Shown here one piece after another: positions 7,237 through 15,017 of a DNA stretch of 15,745 bases. Numbering within the stretch: position 1 is the stretch's first letter; every line of letters begins with the position of its first letter. The stretch is from CAZLBC01 sp964557575 (GTDB taxonomy: Bacteria; Planctomycetota; Phycisphaerae; SM23-33), in contig CAZLBC010000101.1 in the NCBI GenBank assembly GCA_964557575.1, positions 1 through 15,745 of the forward strand, given 5' to 3'. The position numbers and the translations under genes are program-made. The notes under the pieces are model-generated. The model was not told the origin of the DNA and did not search any database. It worked only from the letters and a program-made list of their open reading frames with translations.

Positions 7237-9299
7237 CGCGCGTGCACTCCCCGGGGCGCCGACACCCTTCCCGTCTCTGGATCGTACCGGTAGGGCTTGC
7301 CCGAGGGGTCGAGAGGCACCTCGTCTATCCAGGGACCGCAGGTGTCGTTTTTGTCCACGTCCCCGTCGCCGTCCTTGTCGACGGCCGCCTGTACGCTGCC
7401 TTCCACCAGGGCCGTAAGGTCGCGCGGGAGTGCGCCCGTTTCTGCATGGTAGAGCTGGATCGCGCTATTCAATACCGCGATATCCGTCGCGCGTTTTGAC
7501 TGAACGGCGCCCGATCGCGCATCTTCGGCAACCTGCAGGAAGGTTCCCGCCATCGCTGCGGCGCCGCCCGTCAGCGGGCTGAAGATCGTGCTGAGCCCGG
7601 GCAGGGAACTGCGGCTTTCCAGCGTGATGCCCTTCTCGTCGGCCGAGACCGCCATGACCGCCGGGCGGAGGTACTGCTCGATCAGGCCGACGGGGGGGAG
7701 CCAGTGCGGCTTGAGCACGACGCCGGTCTCCTCGGCCGCCATGTTCGCCGCCAGCGACCAGCCGACCAGTATCCAGTGATAGACGCGGCGGACGATGGCG
7801 GGGGTATTGACGTACTGGAGAATGCAGGGTGCGCCGCCCAGGGAGGCCCGCGCCGCGGTGAAATCCTTGTTCTGCAGGATGGAGTTTCTCTCGCCGCCGG
7901 CGAGGGCCGTCGCGATGACCTGGGGCCAGAGCGCGACATACACCGTGTTCTTGTTGATACACCACGCCGGTGCCACCGGGGACGGCAGGCCGCTCATGGA
8001 GACGTACTTGATCGTGGCGTCGCCGGCGGCGATCTGCTCGATCCGGGGGCCGGGCCGCCCGCGGGAGGGACGGTCCATCTGCCGTTTGAAAAAGGCCTCG
8101 ATCTTGCCGGCCGCGCCCGCCAGCTTCACCGGGTCCCTGACCTCGGCGGTCAGGAGCGTGCCGGTCAGCAGCCCCCCGAGCGAGGGGGCGGACGACAGCA
8201 CCCACGTGTCCCCCAGGCCGGCCAGCAACTCGTTTTCGACGGAGAGCCCGAGATCCTGCTCCATGTCCGCGAGTCCTTCCATGAGTTCCTCCTCCGCGGA
8301 GGGCTCGACACTTTTCAGAACCCGGCGGAATTCGGCGAACAGGTCGGACGGGGACAGGTTCGCGGCGACCGCCAGCAGCGCGTCGGGCGGAACGGCGGCA
8401 AGATCGGTGTCTGCCAGGGGCTTCCCGGCCAGCGGCATCAGCAGCCCCCGGTGCGGCGCGGGCGACGCGATCCTGAGCCGCGAGTGTATGCACCCGTCGG
8501 TGAACGCGGGTGCGGTGAACGCGGCTGTGCCGGCCAGCGACGTCACGTTTCCCGCCCCGAGTTTCTCGAGAAGAGACCGGAGTTCCTCCGCGTCGGGACC
8601 GGCGACGATCCGCATTTTCTGCAGCAGTCCCTCAACGTCGACGTACACGGCCCCCTGCAGGTTTTTCGCGTCGACGGCCGCGAAGTCCGCGGCGAAACGG
8701 GCGTCGGCCGCGAGAGAAGCGTCCTTTTTCAGGTTCGCCAACTGTCCCGGGATGTCCTTGCCGAGGGCCATGAAGAAAAACGTATCCATGTACCCGAACG
8801 AGACGAGCCCGATCGGTGTCGGCATCGTGGAGTACGACACGTCGCCGGCGGAGGCCTTGCCGAACTCCCTTTGCTCCCGGAGGGGGGCCGTCAGCCCGTC
8901 CAGTTCCTTCGCAAACGCCTCCCGGTCGTCCCGAAGCTCGACCAGAAGGCAGGCGGTGATGACCGGCGTTTCCTCGGTCTTCCCGATGTCGAGCAGGGCG
9001 ACTGCCGCGGGGTGTTTCCAGGCGACCTTCGCGATCTGCCAGGCATGCCCGGCCGCCTTTCGCTCATCGGGGGCGGGGACTGTTTTGATTTCATCTTCGA
9101 CGGCCTTGATCAGCGTATCGCCGATGACGGTGTCGATCAGTTGTCCGAACAGGGATTCATCGAACGCGGCGTTCCTGCCGGCCCAGCCCGCGTATAGCAG
9201 GGGGCGGCCGGGGATCCGCTCGGCGAGGGGGGCGGCGGCCGTTGCGGCGGACGCGAATATGCAGAGGCACAGAAGCGGTATGGCGAATTGTTTTCTCAT
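7233..9299 (-). CDS. Exported DUF3352-like protein with C-terminal pseudopilin-like domain
   Basis: A 688-residue protein of unknown function. A signal peptide is clear (MRKQFAIPLLCLCIFASAATAAA, cleavage about 22-23). The bulk (about 30-590) resembles the DUF3352-type exported proteins of PVC and related bacteria, with repeated alpha/beta units but no catalytic motif I recognise. Residues about 585-683 resemble the globular domain of the major type II secretion pseudopilin GspG: a helix (TDIAVLNSAIQLYHAETGALP, 605-625), then GPWIDEVPLDPSGKPYRYDPETG (within 655-677). Between them is an EF-hand/dockerin-like loop (D641, D643, D645, D649, D652). The start at 9299 is supported by GGAGGAG 8 bases upstream; the open frame continues further 5' but without such a site. 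It is first in a two-gene unit, overlapping the lyase-like gene by four bases. DUF3352 membership is tentative; the pseudopilin-like end is the better supported part. Confidence 0.75.
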   Translation of the reverse strand: MRKQFAIPLLCLCIFASAATAAAPLAERIPGRPLLYAGWAGRNAAFDESLFGQLIDTVIGDTLIKAVEDEIKTVPAPDERKAAGHAWQIAKVAWKHPAAVALLDIGKTEETPVITACLLVELRDDREAFAKELDGLTAPLREQREFGKASAGDVSYSTMPTPIGLVSFGYMDTFFFMALGKDIPGQLANLKKDASLAADARFAADFAAVDAKNLQGAVYVDVEGLLQKMRIVAGPDAEELRSLLEKLGAGNVTSLAGTAAFTAPAFTDGCIHSRLRIASPAPHRGLLMPLAGKPLADTDLAAVPPDALLAVAANLSPSDLFAEFRRVLKSVEPSAEEELMEGLADMEQDLGLSVENELLAGLGDTWVLSSAPSLGGLLTGTLLTAEVRDPVKLAGAAGKIEAFFKRQMDRPSRGRPGPRIEQIAAGDATIKYVSMSGLPSPVAPAWCINKNTVYVALWPQVIATALAGGERNSILQNKDFTAARASLGGAPCILQYVNTPAIVRRVYHWILVGWSLAANMAAEETGVVLKPHWLPPVGLIEQYLRPAVMAVSADEKGITLESRSSLPGLSTIFSPLTGGAAAMAGTFLQVAEDARSGAVQSKRATDIAVLNSAIQLYHAETGALPRDLTALVEGSVQAAVDKDGDGDVDKNDTCGPWIDEVPLDPSGKPYRYDPETGRVSAPRGVHAR

Positions 9300-9419
9300 G
9301 GCGAATACTCCTCCGTATTTCCGGTTTCTGTTCGGTATTCCTCGTGTCATCACGGACCGTATTAACACCGATACCGCTGCGGAATGCAAGTGGTTTGCGG
9401 GGAAAATGAAAGCAACGAG

Positions 9420-9448
9420 TTGTACGGGACGACCGCCGCGGCTATGAT
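9420..9448 (+). promoter_or_regulatory. Candidate sigma-70 promoter for the sugar-activation operon
   Basis: TTGTAC (9420-9425) and TATGAT (9443-9448) are separated by exactly 17 bases, in the divergent gap before the nucleotidyltransferase and kinase genes. The -10 has one mismatch to consensus. Transcription would begin near 9455, about 50 bases before the leader ORF start at 9508. Confidence 0.45.
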
Positions 9449-9507
9449 CGGGATACCGTCGCAATGCCGGGGAAATAAACCGGTACACTACGTGCAGAGG
9501 AACAGCC

Positions 9508-9567
9508 ATGAAACAAAAAATGCAGGCCGTCGATAGCTCATTGAAGATCGAGGGGACGGGCAACTGA
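9508..9567 (+). CDS. Putative 19-residue leader peptide ahead of the nucleotidyltransferase
   Basis: A short ORF encodes MKQKMQAVDSSLKIEGTGN. An AGAGGA Shine-Dalgarno lies 7 bases before its ATG. Its TGA shares the A with the ATG of the next gene (TGATG at 9565-9569), an arrangement typical of translational coupling. The Shine-Dalgarno-like GAGGGG of the nucleotidyltransferase lies inside the small ORF. No Leu, Trp or other biosynthetic codon run suggests classical attenuation. It may be a true small gene, a coupling device or a chance ORF. Confidence 0.4.
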   Translation: MKQKMQAVDSSLKIEGTGN

Positions 9568-10439
9568 TGGCGGCGCCGGGAGATTCTTCGGGACGCAACG
9601 CCGCGGTGTCCCGGGCGGTCGTGCCCGTGGCGGGCCGCGGGACGCGGATGATGCCCTTCTCCCGCGCCGTGCCGAAGGCCCTGCTCCCCCTGGTCGACGC
9701 GCGCGGCCGCATCCGTCCCGTTATCCACTGGATACTCGCCGATATCGGTGCCGGCGGGATCGACGAGGTCGCCGTGGTCGTATCACCCGGCCGGCGGGCA
9801 ATGATCGAGGGATATCTCGACGCGGTCCGCGGCGGGCCGGCTCTTCCCGCGCGGATCGAATATGTCGTGCAGCGGCGGTCGGGGGGCTTCGGCGACGCGG
9901 TGTCCCGCTGCGCGTTTTTCACCGGGAACGAGCCGTTCCTGCTGGTGCTGGGCGACCATCTTCACCTGCCCGGTCCCGACGGAGCGCCGGCGTGGCGGAC
10001 GGTTGCCGACGCCTATGCCGCCGTCGACGGTGCCGCCGTGGTGGGCATGCAGGTCGTCGGCGGGGAGGTCCTGCACCTGGTCGGCGCGGCCGCCGGGGAG
10101 GCGGTCGACGGCGGACCGGCGGGACTGTATCGCTGCAGCCATTTTGTTGAAAAACCGGGATCGTCGGTGTCCCGCGAACACCTGCGGACACCGGGTCTGG
10201 AGGACGGACGGTACCTGGCACACGCCGGGATCTACGTGTTTTCCGCAGCGATCTACGACCATATCGAACGGGCCCGGCGTTCGACGGACGGGGAACTGGA
10301 ACTCGCCGCGGCGCAGTCCTCGCTGCTGGCGGCCCGCCCGGAGGACTATTACCTCCTGCGGCTCGATCGGGCCGTGCTGGATGTGGGTACGCCGGACGGG
10401 TACGCCCGGGCATTCACGGCATTTCGGGAGAGACGATGA
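9567..10439 (+). CDS. GalU-type sugar-1-phosphate nucleotidyltransferase
   Basis: A 290-residue cytosolic enzyme of the UTP-glucose-1-phosphate uridylyltransferase family, transferring NMP from an NTP to a sugar-1-phosphate. The nucleotide-binding signature VAGRGTRMMPFSRAVPKALLP spans residues 21-41. Other family blocks are RRSGGFGDAV (103-112), the metal/phosphate-region VLGDH (127-131), HFVEKP near 192-197, an AGIYVFSAAIYDHI block and the C-terminal LDVGTPDGYARAF. Length is normal for bacterial GalU. The metal site reads LGDH where GalU usually has a DD pair, so the sugar or nucleotide may differ from UDP-glucose. The next gene, a GHMP sugar kinase, starts within its stop codon (ATGA, 10436-10439). 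The kinase product would therefore be its natural substrate. Family is firm; substrate is inferred. Confidence 0.88.
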   Translation: MAAPGDSSGRNAAVSRAVVPVAGRGTRMMPFSRAVPKALLPLVDARGRIRPVIHWILADIGAGGIDEVAVVVSPGRRAMIEGYLDAVRGGPALPARIEYVVQRRSGGFGDAVSRCAFFTGNEPFLLVLGDHLHLPGPDGAPAWRTVADAYAAVDGAAVVGMQVVGGEVLHLVGAAAGEAVDGGPAGLYRCSHFVEKPGSSVSREHLRTPGLEDGRYLAHAGIYVFSAAIYDHIERARRSTDGELELAAAQSSLLAARPEDYYLLRLDRAVLDVGTPDGYARAFTAFRERR

Positions 10440-11506
10440 AAACCATACGGGAAGGTGACCACGTGGAGATCTTCGTGTCCGGCCGCCTGTGCCTGTTCGG
10501 CGAGCACACCGACTGGGCGTCGGAATTCGGCCTGCATCCCGGTTTCTGCCTGGTCGTGGGGACCAACCAGGGGCTGCGGGCGGTCGCCCGGCACAATGAC
10601 GCGATCCTGATAGAGACGGTGGTGCCGGACGCGCTGGGGCGGTCCACCGGCCGCACGCGGCGGATGACGTCCCCGGCGGATCCCGACGCGCTGCGGGCGG
10701 CCGCGCAGGACGAGGAGGAGTTCTTCCGGTACTGCGCGGGGACCGCCCTGCAGATGGTCCGCCGCGACGACGTGACGGGCGGCCTGGAACTGCGGATCTC
10801 CGCTATGGACCTGCCGCTGGGGAAGGGCGTGTCGTCGTCGGCCGCGGTCTGCATACTGGTGGCGGAGGCCTTCAACGAGGTCTACGGGCTGGGGCTGTTT
10901 CCCCACGAGTTGATGCGGGCCGCTTTCCTCGGAGAGCGGCTGACCGGCAGCCGGTGCGGCATGATGGACCAGGCGTGCATTTTCGGCAAGACCCCGGTGC
11001 TGCTGACGTTCCAGAAGACCGGCGAGCCGCGGATCGAGCCGGTATTTCCCGGTGCCGGGATCGAGATGTTCATCGTCGACCTGGCGGGAAAAAAGGACAC
11101 CATGAAGATCCTGGAGTCACTGCACGAGGGGTACCCCAAAGACCAGGAACTCCAGGAGGCCCTGGGAGCGGCCAACGAGCGGATCGTGCGGCGGGCCTAC
11201 AGCGCCCTGCATGGGGGGGACGGGCGGTTGCTCGGCGAACTCATGACGGAAGCCCAGTCGCTGTTCGACGAACGGGTGGCCCCGCACTGCCCGAACCAGT
11301 TCGACAGTCCGCTGCTGCACGAATTACTCGATTACGCGGACATCGCCGATCACGTATACGGCGGCAAGGGCGTCGGCAGCCAGGGGGACGGGACGGCCCA
11401 GTTCGTCGCCCGCGGCGAAGCCGACCGGAACGCGGCCATGGAGAAGATCGGGGCGGCGTTTCCCGACATGCAGTGTTTTCCCCTGACCATACCGGCGGCC
11501 CGTTGA
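10436..11506 (+). CDS. GHMP-family sugar kinase (galactokinase/uronokinase-like)
   Basis: A 356-residue cytosolic kinase predicted to phosphorylate a monosaccharide at C1 with ATP. It shows the galactokinase-type sugar-binding motif GRLCLFGEHTDW (16-27), the GHMP ATP-binding loop LPLGKGVSSSAAV (126-138), the catalytic-base region SRCGMMDQA with D178 (172-180), and the third motif GGKGVGSQGDGTAQF (309-323). The third motif departs from the usual galactokinase Gly-Gly-Cys form, so galactose is not assured; glucuronate, galacturonate, arabinose or fucose are options. It overlaps the nucleotidyltransferase by four bases, giving a compact kinase-plus-pyrophosphorylase salvage route from free sugar to NDP-sugar. 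Given the alginate-lyase-like gene nearby, a uronic acid is an attractive but unproven substrate. It is convergent with the Ser/Thr kinase gene, with 25 bases between stops and no obvious terminator. Confidence 0.87.
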   Translation: MKTIREGDHVEIFVSGRLCLFGEHTDWASEFGLHPGFCLVVGTNQGLRAVARHNDAILIETVVPDALGRSTGRTRRMTSPADPDALRAAAQDEEEFFRYCAGTALQMVRRDDVTGGLELRISAMDLPLGKGVSSSAAVCILVAEAFNEVYGLGLFPHELMRAAFLGERLTGSRCGMMDQACIFGKTPVLLTFQKTGEPRIEPVFPGAGIEMFIVDLAGKKDTMKILESLHEGYPKDQELQEALGAANERIVRRAYSALHGGDGRLLGELMTEAQSLFDERVAPHCPNQFDSPLLHELLDYADIADHVYGGKGVGSQGDGTAQFVARGEADRNAAMEKIGAAFPDMQCFPLTIPAAR

Positions 11507-11531
11507 GCATCGCGGGTTCCGCCCGGCAGCC

Positions 11532-12446
11532 TCACGTCGCGGCGAATCCCGGCGCGTCGGCGTAGATGCCCCGAATGCCGCGGAGCTGCCGGGCCATCTG
11601 CGCGGCGCTCGACAGTCTCTTTTCGGGGTTTTTTTCCAGGCACTCGTAGAGGAGATCCGCCAGGGGGCGCGGTATGCCGGGACAGAATGCCTCGATATCG
11701 GGAACGGGGGCGGAGGCGTGCTTGTAGTACACTTCCTCCCGGGTGGCGCCGTCGAAGGTCGGTTCCCCGGTCAAAGCCGTCCAGAGGGTTACGCCGAGGG
11801 CGTAGATGTCCGATACCGGCCGCGACTCGCGCCAGCGGATGAGTTCCGGGGAGACGTACAGCGGCGTTCCCACGATCCTGCCGGCGAATATCGTGCAGTC
11901 GTCGTGCCCGATGGCCCGCGAGGCGCCGAAGTCCGTCACCTTGCAGTGCCGGTCACCGGTCAGCATGATGTTCGCCGGTTTTATGTCGCGGTGTATGATG
12001 CCGTGCCGGTGGGCGCACGCCACCCCCTCGGCGGCCTCCGCGACGAGACGGCATGCCTCGGAAACCGGGAGCCGGTTGCCGTTGCCGATCAAATCGTCCA
12101 GCGTCCCGCCGGGGACGTACTCCATAACGATCGCCGCCATGTCCACGAAGTGGATCACCCCTTCCACGCTCACGACGTTGGGATGGTCGATCCTGGCGAA
12201 GGCCCGCGCCTCGCGGAGAAACATGTCGAGCCGCCGGGAGTGATGCAGTTCCCGGTTTATTTTCGATATGACCTTGATCGCGACGGGTCTCCGGTGGTTG
12301 AGGTCAACGGCCAGAAACACCCTGCCCGCGCTGCCGTCGCCGATGTGGCGCTCGACGGCGTACTTTCCCAGTTGCATGTTCTGCCAGCCGTTTTTCGCCA
12401 TCAGGACGGGTGCCGGACTCTTGCCGTTGTGAACGTGAACACTCAT
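11532..12446 (-). CDS. Soluble Hanks-type Ser/Thr protein kinase
   Basis: A 304-residue protein consisting almost only of a complete eukaryotic-like kinase domain. Motifs are the Gly loop GDGSAGRVFLA (36-46), K58 in VAIKV, E79, catalytic HRDIKPAN (152-159), DFG (172-174), activation-segment GTPLYVSPE (193-201) and SDIYALGVTLW (212-222). All key residues are present, so it should be active. No transmembrane segment, PASTA or sensor domain is seen, unlike many bacterial homologues. The N-terminal 27 residues before the kinase fold are polar and may be partly untranslated: the ATG at 12446 lacks a Shine-Dalgarno, as do the internal ATGs at 12398 and 12377. A TATACC -10-like hexamer (12452-12457) lies 5 bases before the ATG, compatible with a leaderless transcript. 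Substrates are unknown; neighbours suggest no clear partner. Confidence 0.92.
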   Translation of the reverse strand: MSVHVHNGKSPAPVLMAKNGWQNMQLGKYAVERHIGDGSAGRVFLAVDLNHRRPVAIKVISKINRELHHSRRLDMFLREARAFARIDHPNVVSVEGVIHFVDMAAIVMEYVPGGTLDDLIGNGNRLPVSEACRLVAEAAEGVACAHRHGIIHRDIKPANIMLTGDRHCKVTDFGASRAIGHDDCTIFAGRIVGTPLYVSPELIRWRESRPVSDIYALGVTLWTALTGEPTFDGATREEVYYKHASAPVPDIEAFCPGIPRPLADLLYECLEKNPEKRLSSAAQMARQLRGIRGIYADAPGFAAT

Positions 12447-12521
12447 TACCGGGTATAACGTATCGGCGGGGGTTTCATTTCAAACGATCGCGCCGCGACG
12501 GATTCTTCGCCGCGCGGATTG

Positions 12522-12550
12522 TTGCCGTTGCGCGGTGCGGGCGGTAGAAT
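12522..12550 (+). promoter_or_regulatory. Candidate sigma-70 promoter of the GH9 gene
   Basis: TTGCCG (12522-12527) and TAGAAT (12545-12550) are separated by 17 bases. The hexamers match sigma-70 consensus at 4 and 5 of 6 positions. Transcription would start near 12557, about 55 bases before the ATG at 12612. Confidence 0.5.
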
Positions 12551-12611
12551 CATACCGTTCATTGCGGTTATTGTCGATCGAAATCGAACTGGCACGCAGG
12601 GAGGACGGATC

Positions 12612-14951
12612 ATGAACACCGGTATCTTCATCATTATGCCGGCGCTGCTCTCCGCCGGTGCCTGCGCGGCTGATACACCCCCTGAGGTCATCCACGTGGG
12701 CCTGATCTCCCCCGACACGATCGGGATTGCCGTGCAGGCCGGCCGGGTCGCATACGGCAGGCAGGTGCCGTACGCGCGGCAGCCCGGCGACGAGATCATC
12801 GACCGGCAACATCACCGGTACGTCGAGCGCGGCGGGGCGGTCATCGGCACGCTCGTCGGGGACGATGAAAAGACCCTCTACACCATCGACCGGGTGCGCG
12901 GCGCCCGCCTCGACACCGCCGCCGCGGACCGGGCGGAAAACTGGACGGTGCGGTCCGCGGGCGATCCGGCGTTCGCCGGCGGCCTGCGGCCCCGCGCGGT
13001 GTACCGCAAGAGCAAGCCGTCGGACTTCGCCCGCACCGGGCGGTGGCGGTGGGACGCCCCCGTCCGGCACGTGATCTACCTGGCCATGTCCCGGCCGCTT
13101 GCTGCGGGCCGGCGCTATACCGTGACCGCGGCAACGGCCGGCATCGAGCCGCGCTCATTCGTCTTCCGCCCCGCCGCACTCAGGTCCGAGGCCGTCCACG
13201 TCACCCAGGTCGGTTTCCGCCCCGACGACCCGCTGAAGTGCGCCTTTCTTTCCTGCTGGCGGGGCAGCGGCGGCGGCGCGACGTACCGGAAGGGTACCGC
13301 CTTTACCGTGGTGGACGCGGAATCGGGCCGGGCGGTGTTCCGGGGGAAGACGGCCCTCTCCAAGGCCGCCGCCGACCGGACCGAGGACGCCTACAAGCGA
13401 AATTACAACGGCACCGACGTGTATATCATGGATTTTTCCGCCCTGGAGAAACCCGGGACGTACCGGGTCGCGGTCGAGGGTATCGGCTGTTCGTATCCCT
13501 TCGCGCTACGCGCGGATGCCTGGCGGAAGGCCTTTGTCGTCTCCGCGCGGGGGTTCTATCACCAGCGGAGCGGGATAGCCCTGGGGCCGCCGCACACGAC
13601 GTTCGCGCGCCCCCGGCCGTTCCATCCCGCCGACGGGGTGAAGATATACCATTCCGACGCGCCCCTCATGGACACGGGTAACGGCCTGAACCGCAAAGAC
13701 TCCAATTTCGGCGTTCTCGTCACACACGGGACCGACCGGCTCGTCGCCGACGCCTGGGGCGGCTACATGGACGCCGGCGACTGGGACCGCCGTATCCAGC
13801 ATCTCCTGGTCTCCCGCCTGCTGTTGGAACTGGCGGGGATGTTTCCGGCCTGTTTCGAAAAGATCTCGCTGAACATCCCCGAGTCGAAGACGCCGCTGCC
13901 GGACGTGGTGGACGAGGCCCTGTTCAACCTCGACTGCTACCGGCGGATGCAGACCGCGGCGGGGGGCATCCGGGGCGGGATCGAGTCGGCCGAGCATCCC
14001 CGCCACGGTGAAGGGAGCTGGCAGGAGTCCCTGAAGATCTTCGCCTACGCCCCCGGCGCGTGGTCGAGTTATGTCTACGCCGGCGTCGCGGCCCGGGCGG
14101 CCCTGATCCTGGCACCATACGACGCGGACCGGGCCGCCGTCTACCGCCGCAGCGCCCTGAAGGCCATGGCGTGGGCGGAGAACCGGATGCGGAAGAGAAC
14201 GGACAAAAAAGATCCCCACGCCGTGAAAGATGCCCGCACCCTCGCCGCCGCGGAACTCTTCCGCCTGACCGGCGACCGGCGGTGGCACGACGTGTTCCTG
14301 GCGACTACCGTGTTTGCCGACCCGCAGGCGGACCTGTACCGGTGGAAACACCACGAGCAGCGCGACGCGGCGTGGGTATACCTGACTGTCGGCGCGGAGA
14401 CGGTCGACGAGGAGATTAAAAAGAACTGCCGGGCCGCGCTGCTCCGCGAGGCCGACGCCCGGGCGGCCCAGTCGGAAAAGACCGCGTTCCGGTGGACCAA
14501 GGACCCGTGGCGGCCCACGTCGTGGGGCGTCCTCAGCAGCCCCGACGGGCGCAGCCTCGCGCGGGCCCACTTCCATACGGGGAAGGAAAAGTACCTCCGC
14601 GCGCTGGTGGCGATCTGCCAGGCGGGCGCGGGGGCGAATCCGGTGAACATCTGCTACACGACGGGACTCGGCCGCCGCCGGCCCCGGCACCCGCTGCACA
14701 TCGACTCCCGGATTACGCACCAGCCCCCGCCGCCCGGCCTGACCGTGGCGGGGCCCTACGATGTCAAAAAGCACAAGGACTACTGGGCACAGAAGATCGT
14801 CAATCGCTGGTGTCATCCGCCCGCCCGGCAGTGGCCGACGATCGAGGCGTACTGGGACGTCTTCTGGTACCCGCCGGTGTGCGAGTTTACGGTGCAGAAT
14901 CCCATGGCGGACAACGCCTACGTCTGGGGCTACCTCGCCGCGCGGCAGTGA
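12612..14951 (+). CDS. Secreted glycoside hydrolase family 9 enzyme
   Basis: A 779-residue exported enzyme of family GH9 (endoglucanases, exo-glucosidases and related activities). The signal peptide MNTGIFIIMPALLSAGACAA is followed by an uncharacterised beta-rich domain (about 24-187) and then a CelD-type Ig-like domain (about 193-298, VHVTQVGFRPDDPLKCAFLS). The (alpha/alpha)6 catalytic domain covers about 305-779. It contains GGYMDAGDWDRR (383-394) with the paired catalytic Asp D387 and D390, the subsite block GANPVNICYTTGLG followed by HPLH (674-697), and E758 in CEFTVQNP as the likely general acid. No cellulose-binding module or dockerin is attached. The GGGAGG Shine-Dalgarno 7 bases upstream fixes the start at 12612 rather than an upstream in-frame position. 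GH9 membership is firm. The aromatic-poor substrate blocks fit the poorly characterised GH9 branch in this type of bacterium, so beta-glucan activity is plausible but not certain. Confidence 0.92.
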   Translation: MNTGIFIIMPALLSAGACAADTPPEVIHVGLISPDTIGIAVQAGRVAYGRQVPYARQPGDEIIDRQHHRYVERGGAVIGTLVGDDEKTLYTIDRVRGARLDTAAADRAENWTVRSAGDPAFAGGLRPRAVYRKSKPSDFARTGRWRWDAPVRHVIYLAMSRPLAAGRRYTVTAATAGIEPRSFVFRPAALRSEAVHVTQVGFRPDDPLKCAFLSCWRGSGGGATYRKGTAFTVVDAESGRAVFRGKTALSKAAADRTEDAYKRNYNGTDVYIMDFSALEKPGTYRVAVEGIGCSYPFALRADAWRKAFVVSARGFYHQRSGIALGPPHTTFARPRPFHPADGVKIYHSDAPLMDTGNGLNRKDSNFGVLVTHGTDRLVADAWGGYMDAGDWDRRIQHLLVSRLLLELAGMFPACFEKISLNIPESKTPLPDVVDEALFNLDCYRRMQTAAGGIRGGIESAEHPRHGEGSWQESLKIFAYAPGAWSSYVYAGVAARAALILAPYDADRAAVYRRSALKAMAWAENRMRKRTDKKDPHAVKDARTLAAAELFRLTGDRRWHDVFLATTVFADPQADLYRWKHHEQRDAAWVYLTVGAETVDEEIKKNCRAALLREADARAAQSEKTAFRWTKDPWRPTSWGVLSSPDGRSLARAHFHTGKEKYLRALVAICQAGAGANPVNICYTTGLGRRRPRHPLHIDSRITHQPPPPGLTVAGPYDVKKHKDYWAQKIVNRWCHPPARQWPTIEAYWDVFWYPPVCEFTVQNPMADNAYVWGYLAARQ

Positions 14952-14972
14952 ACGGAGCGGAACAGACACCCG

Positions 14973-14981
14973 CTCAGGCGG
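14973..14981 (+). repeat. Left copy of 9-bp inverted repeat flanking the antitoxin module
   Basis: CTCAGGCGG here is the exact reverse complement of CCGCCTGAG at 15736-15744. The pair brackets the antitoxin gene, its promoter and the truncated toxin. Similarity does not extend beyond nine bases. Confidence 0.45.
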
Positions 14982-14989
14982 CTCATAGC

Positions 14990-15017
14990 TTGACACACGC
15001 TTGATTCACCCTATACT
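14990..15017 (+). promoter_or_regulatory. Strong sigma-70 promoter of the antitoxin gene
   Basis: A perfect -35 TTGACA (14990-14995) is followed after 16 bases by TATACT (15012-15017), one mismatch from the -10 consensus. It is the best promoter in the window. Transcription would start near 15024, giving a leader of about 34 bases. An operator half-site sits between the two hexamers. Confidence 0.75.

Noticed and set aside
7704..9447. Two long plus-strand frames opposite the DUF3352-like gene
   Set aside because: Antisense shadows with biased composition and no start signals; the minus-strand gene has a signal peptide and a strong Shine-Dalgarno.
14955..14975. GAGCGG...CCGCTC dyad after the GH9 gene as an intrinsic terminator
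   Set aside because: A 6-bp stem with a 9-base loop exists but no T-run follows. It may still act with Rho; not called.
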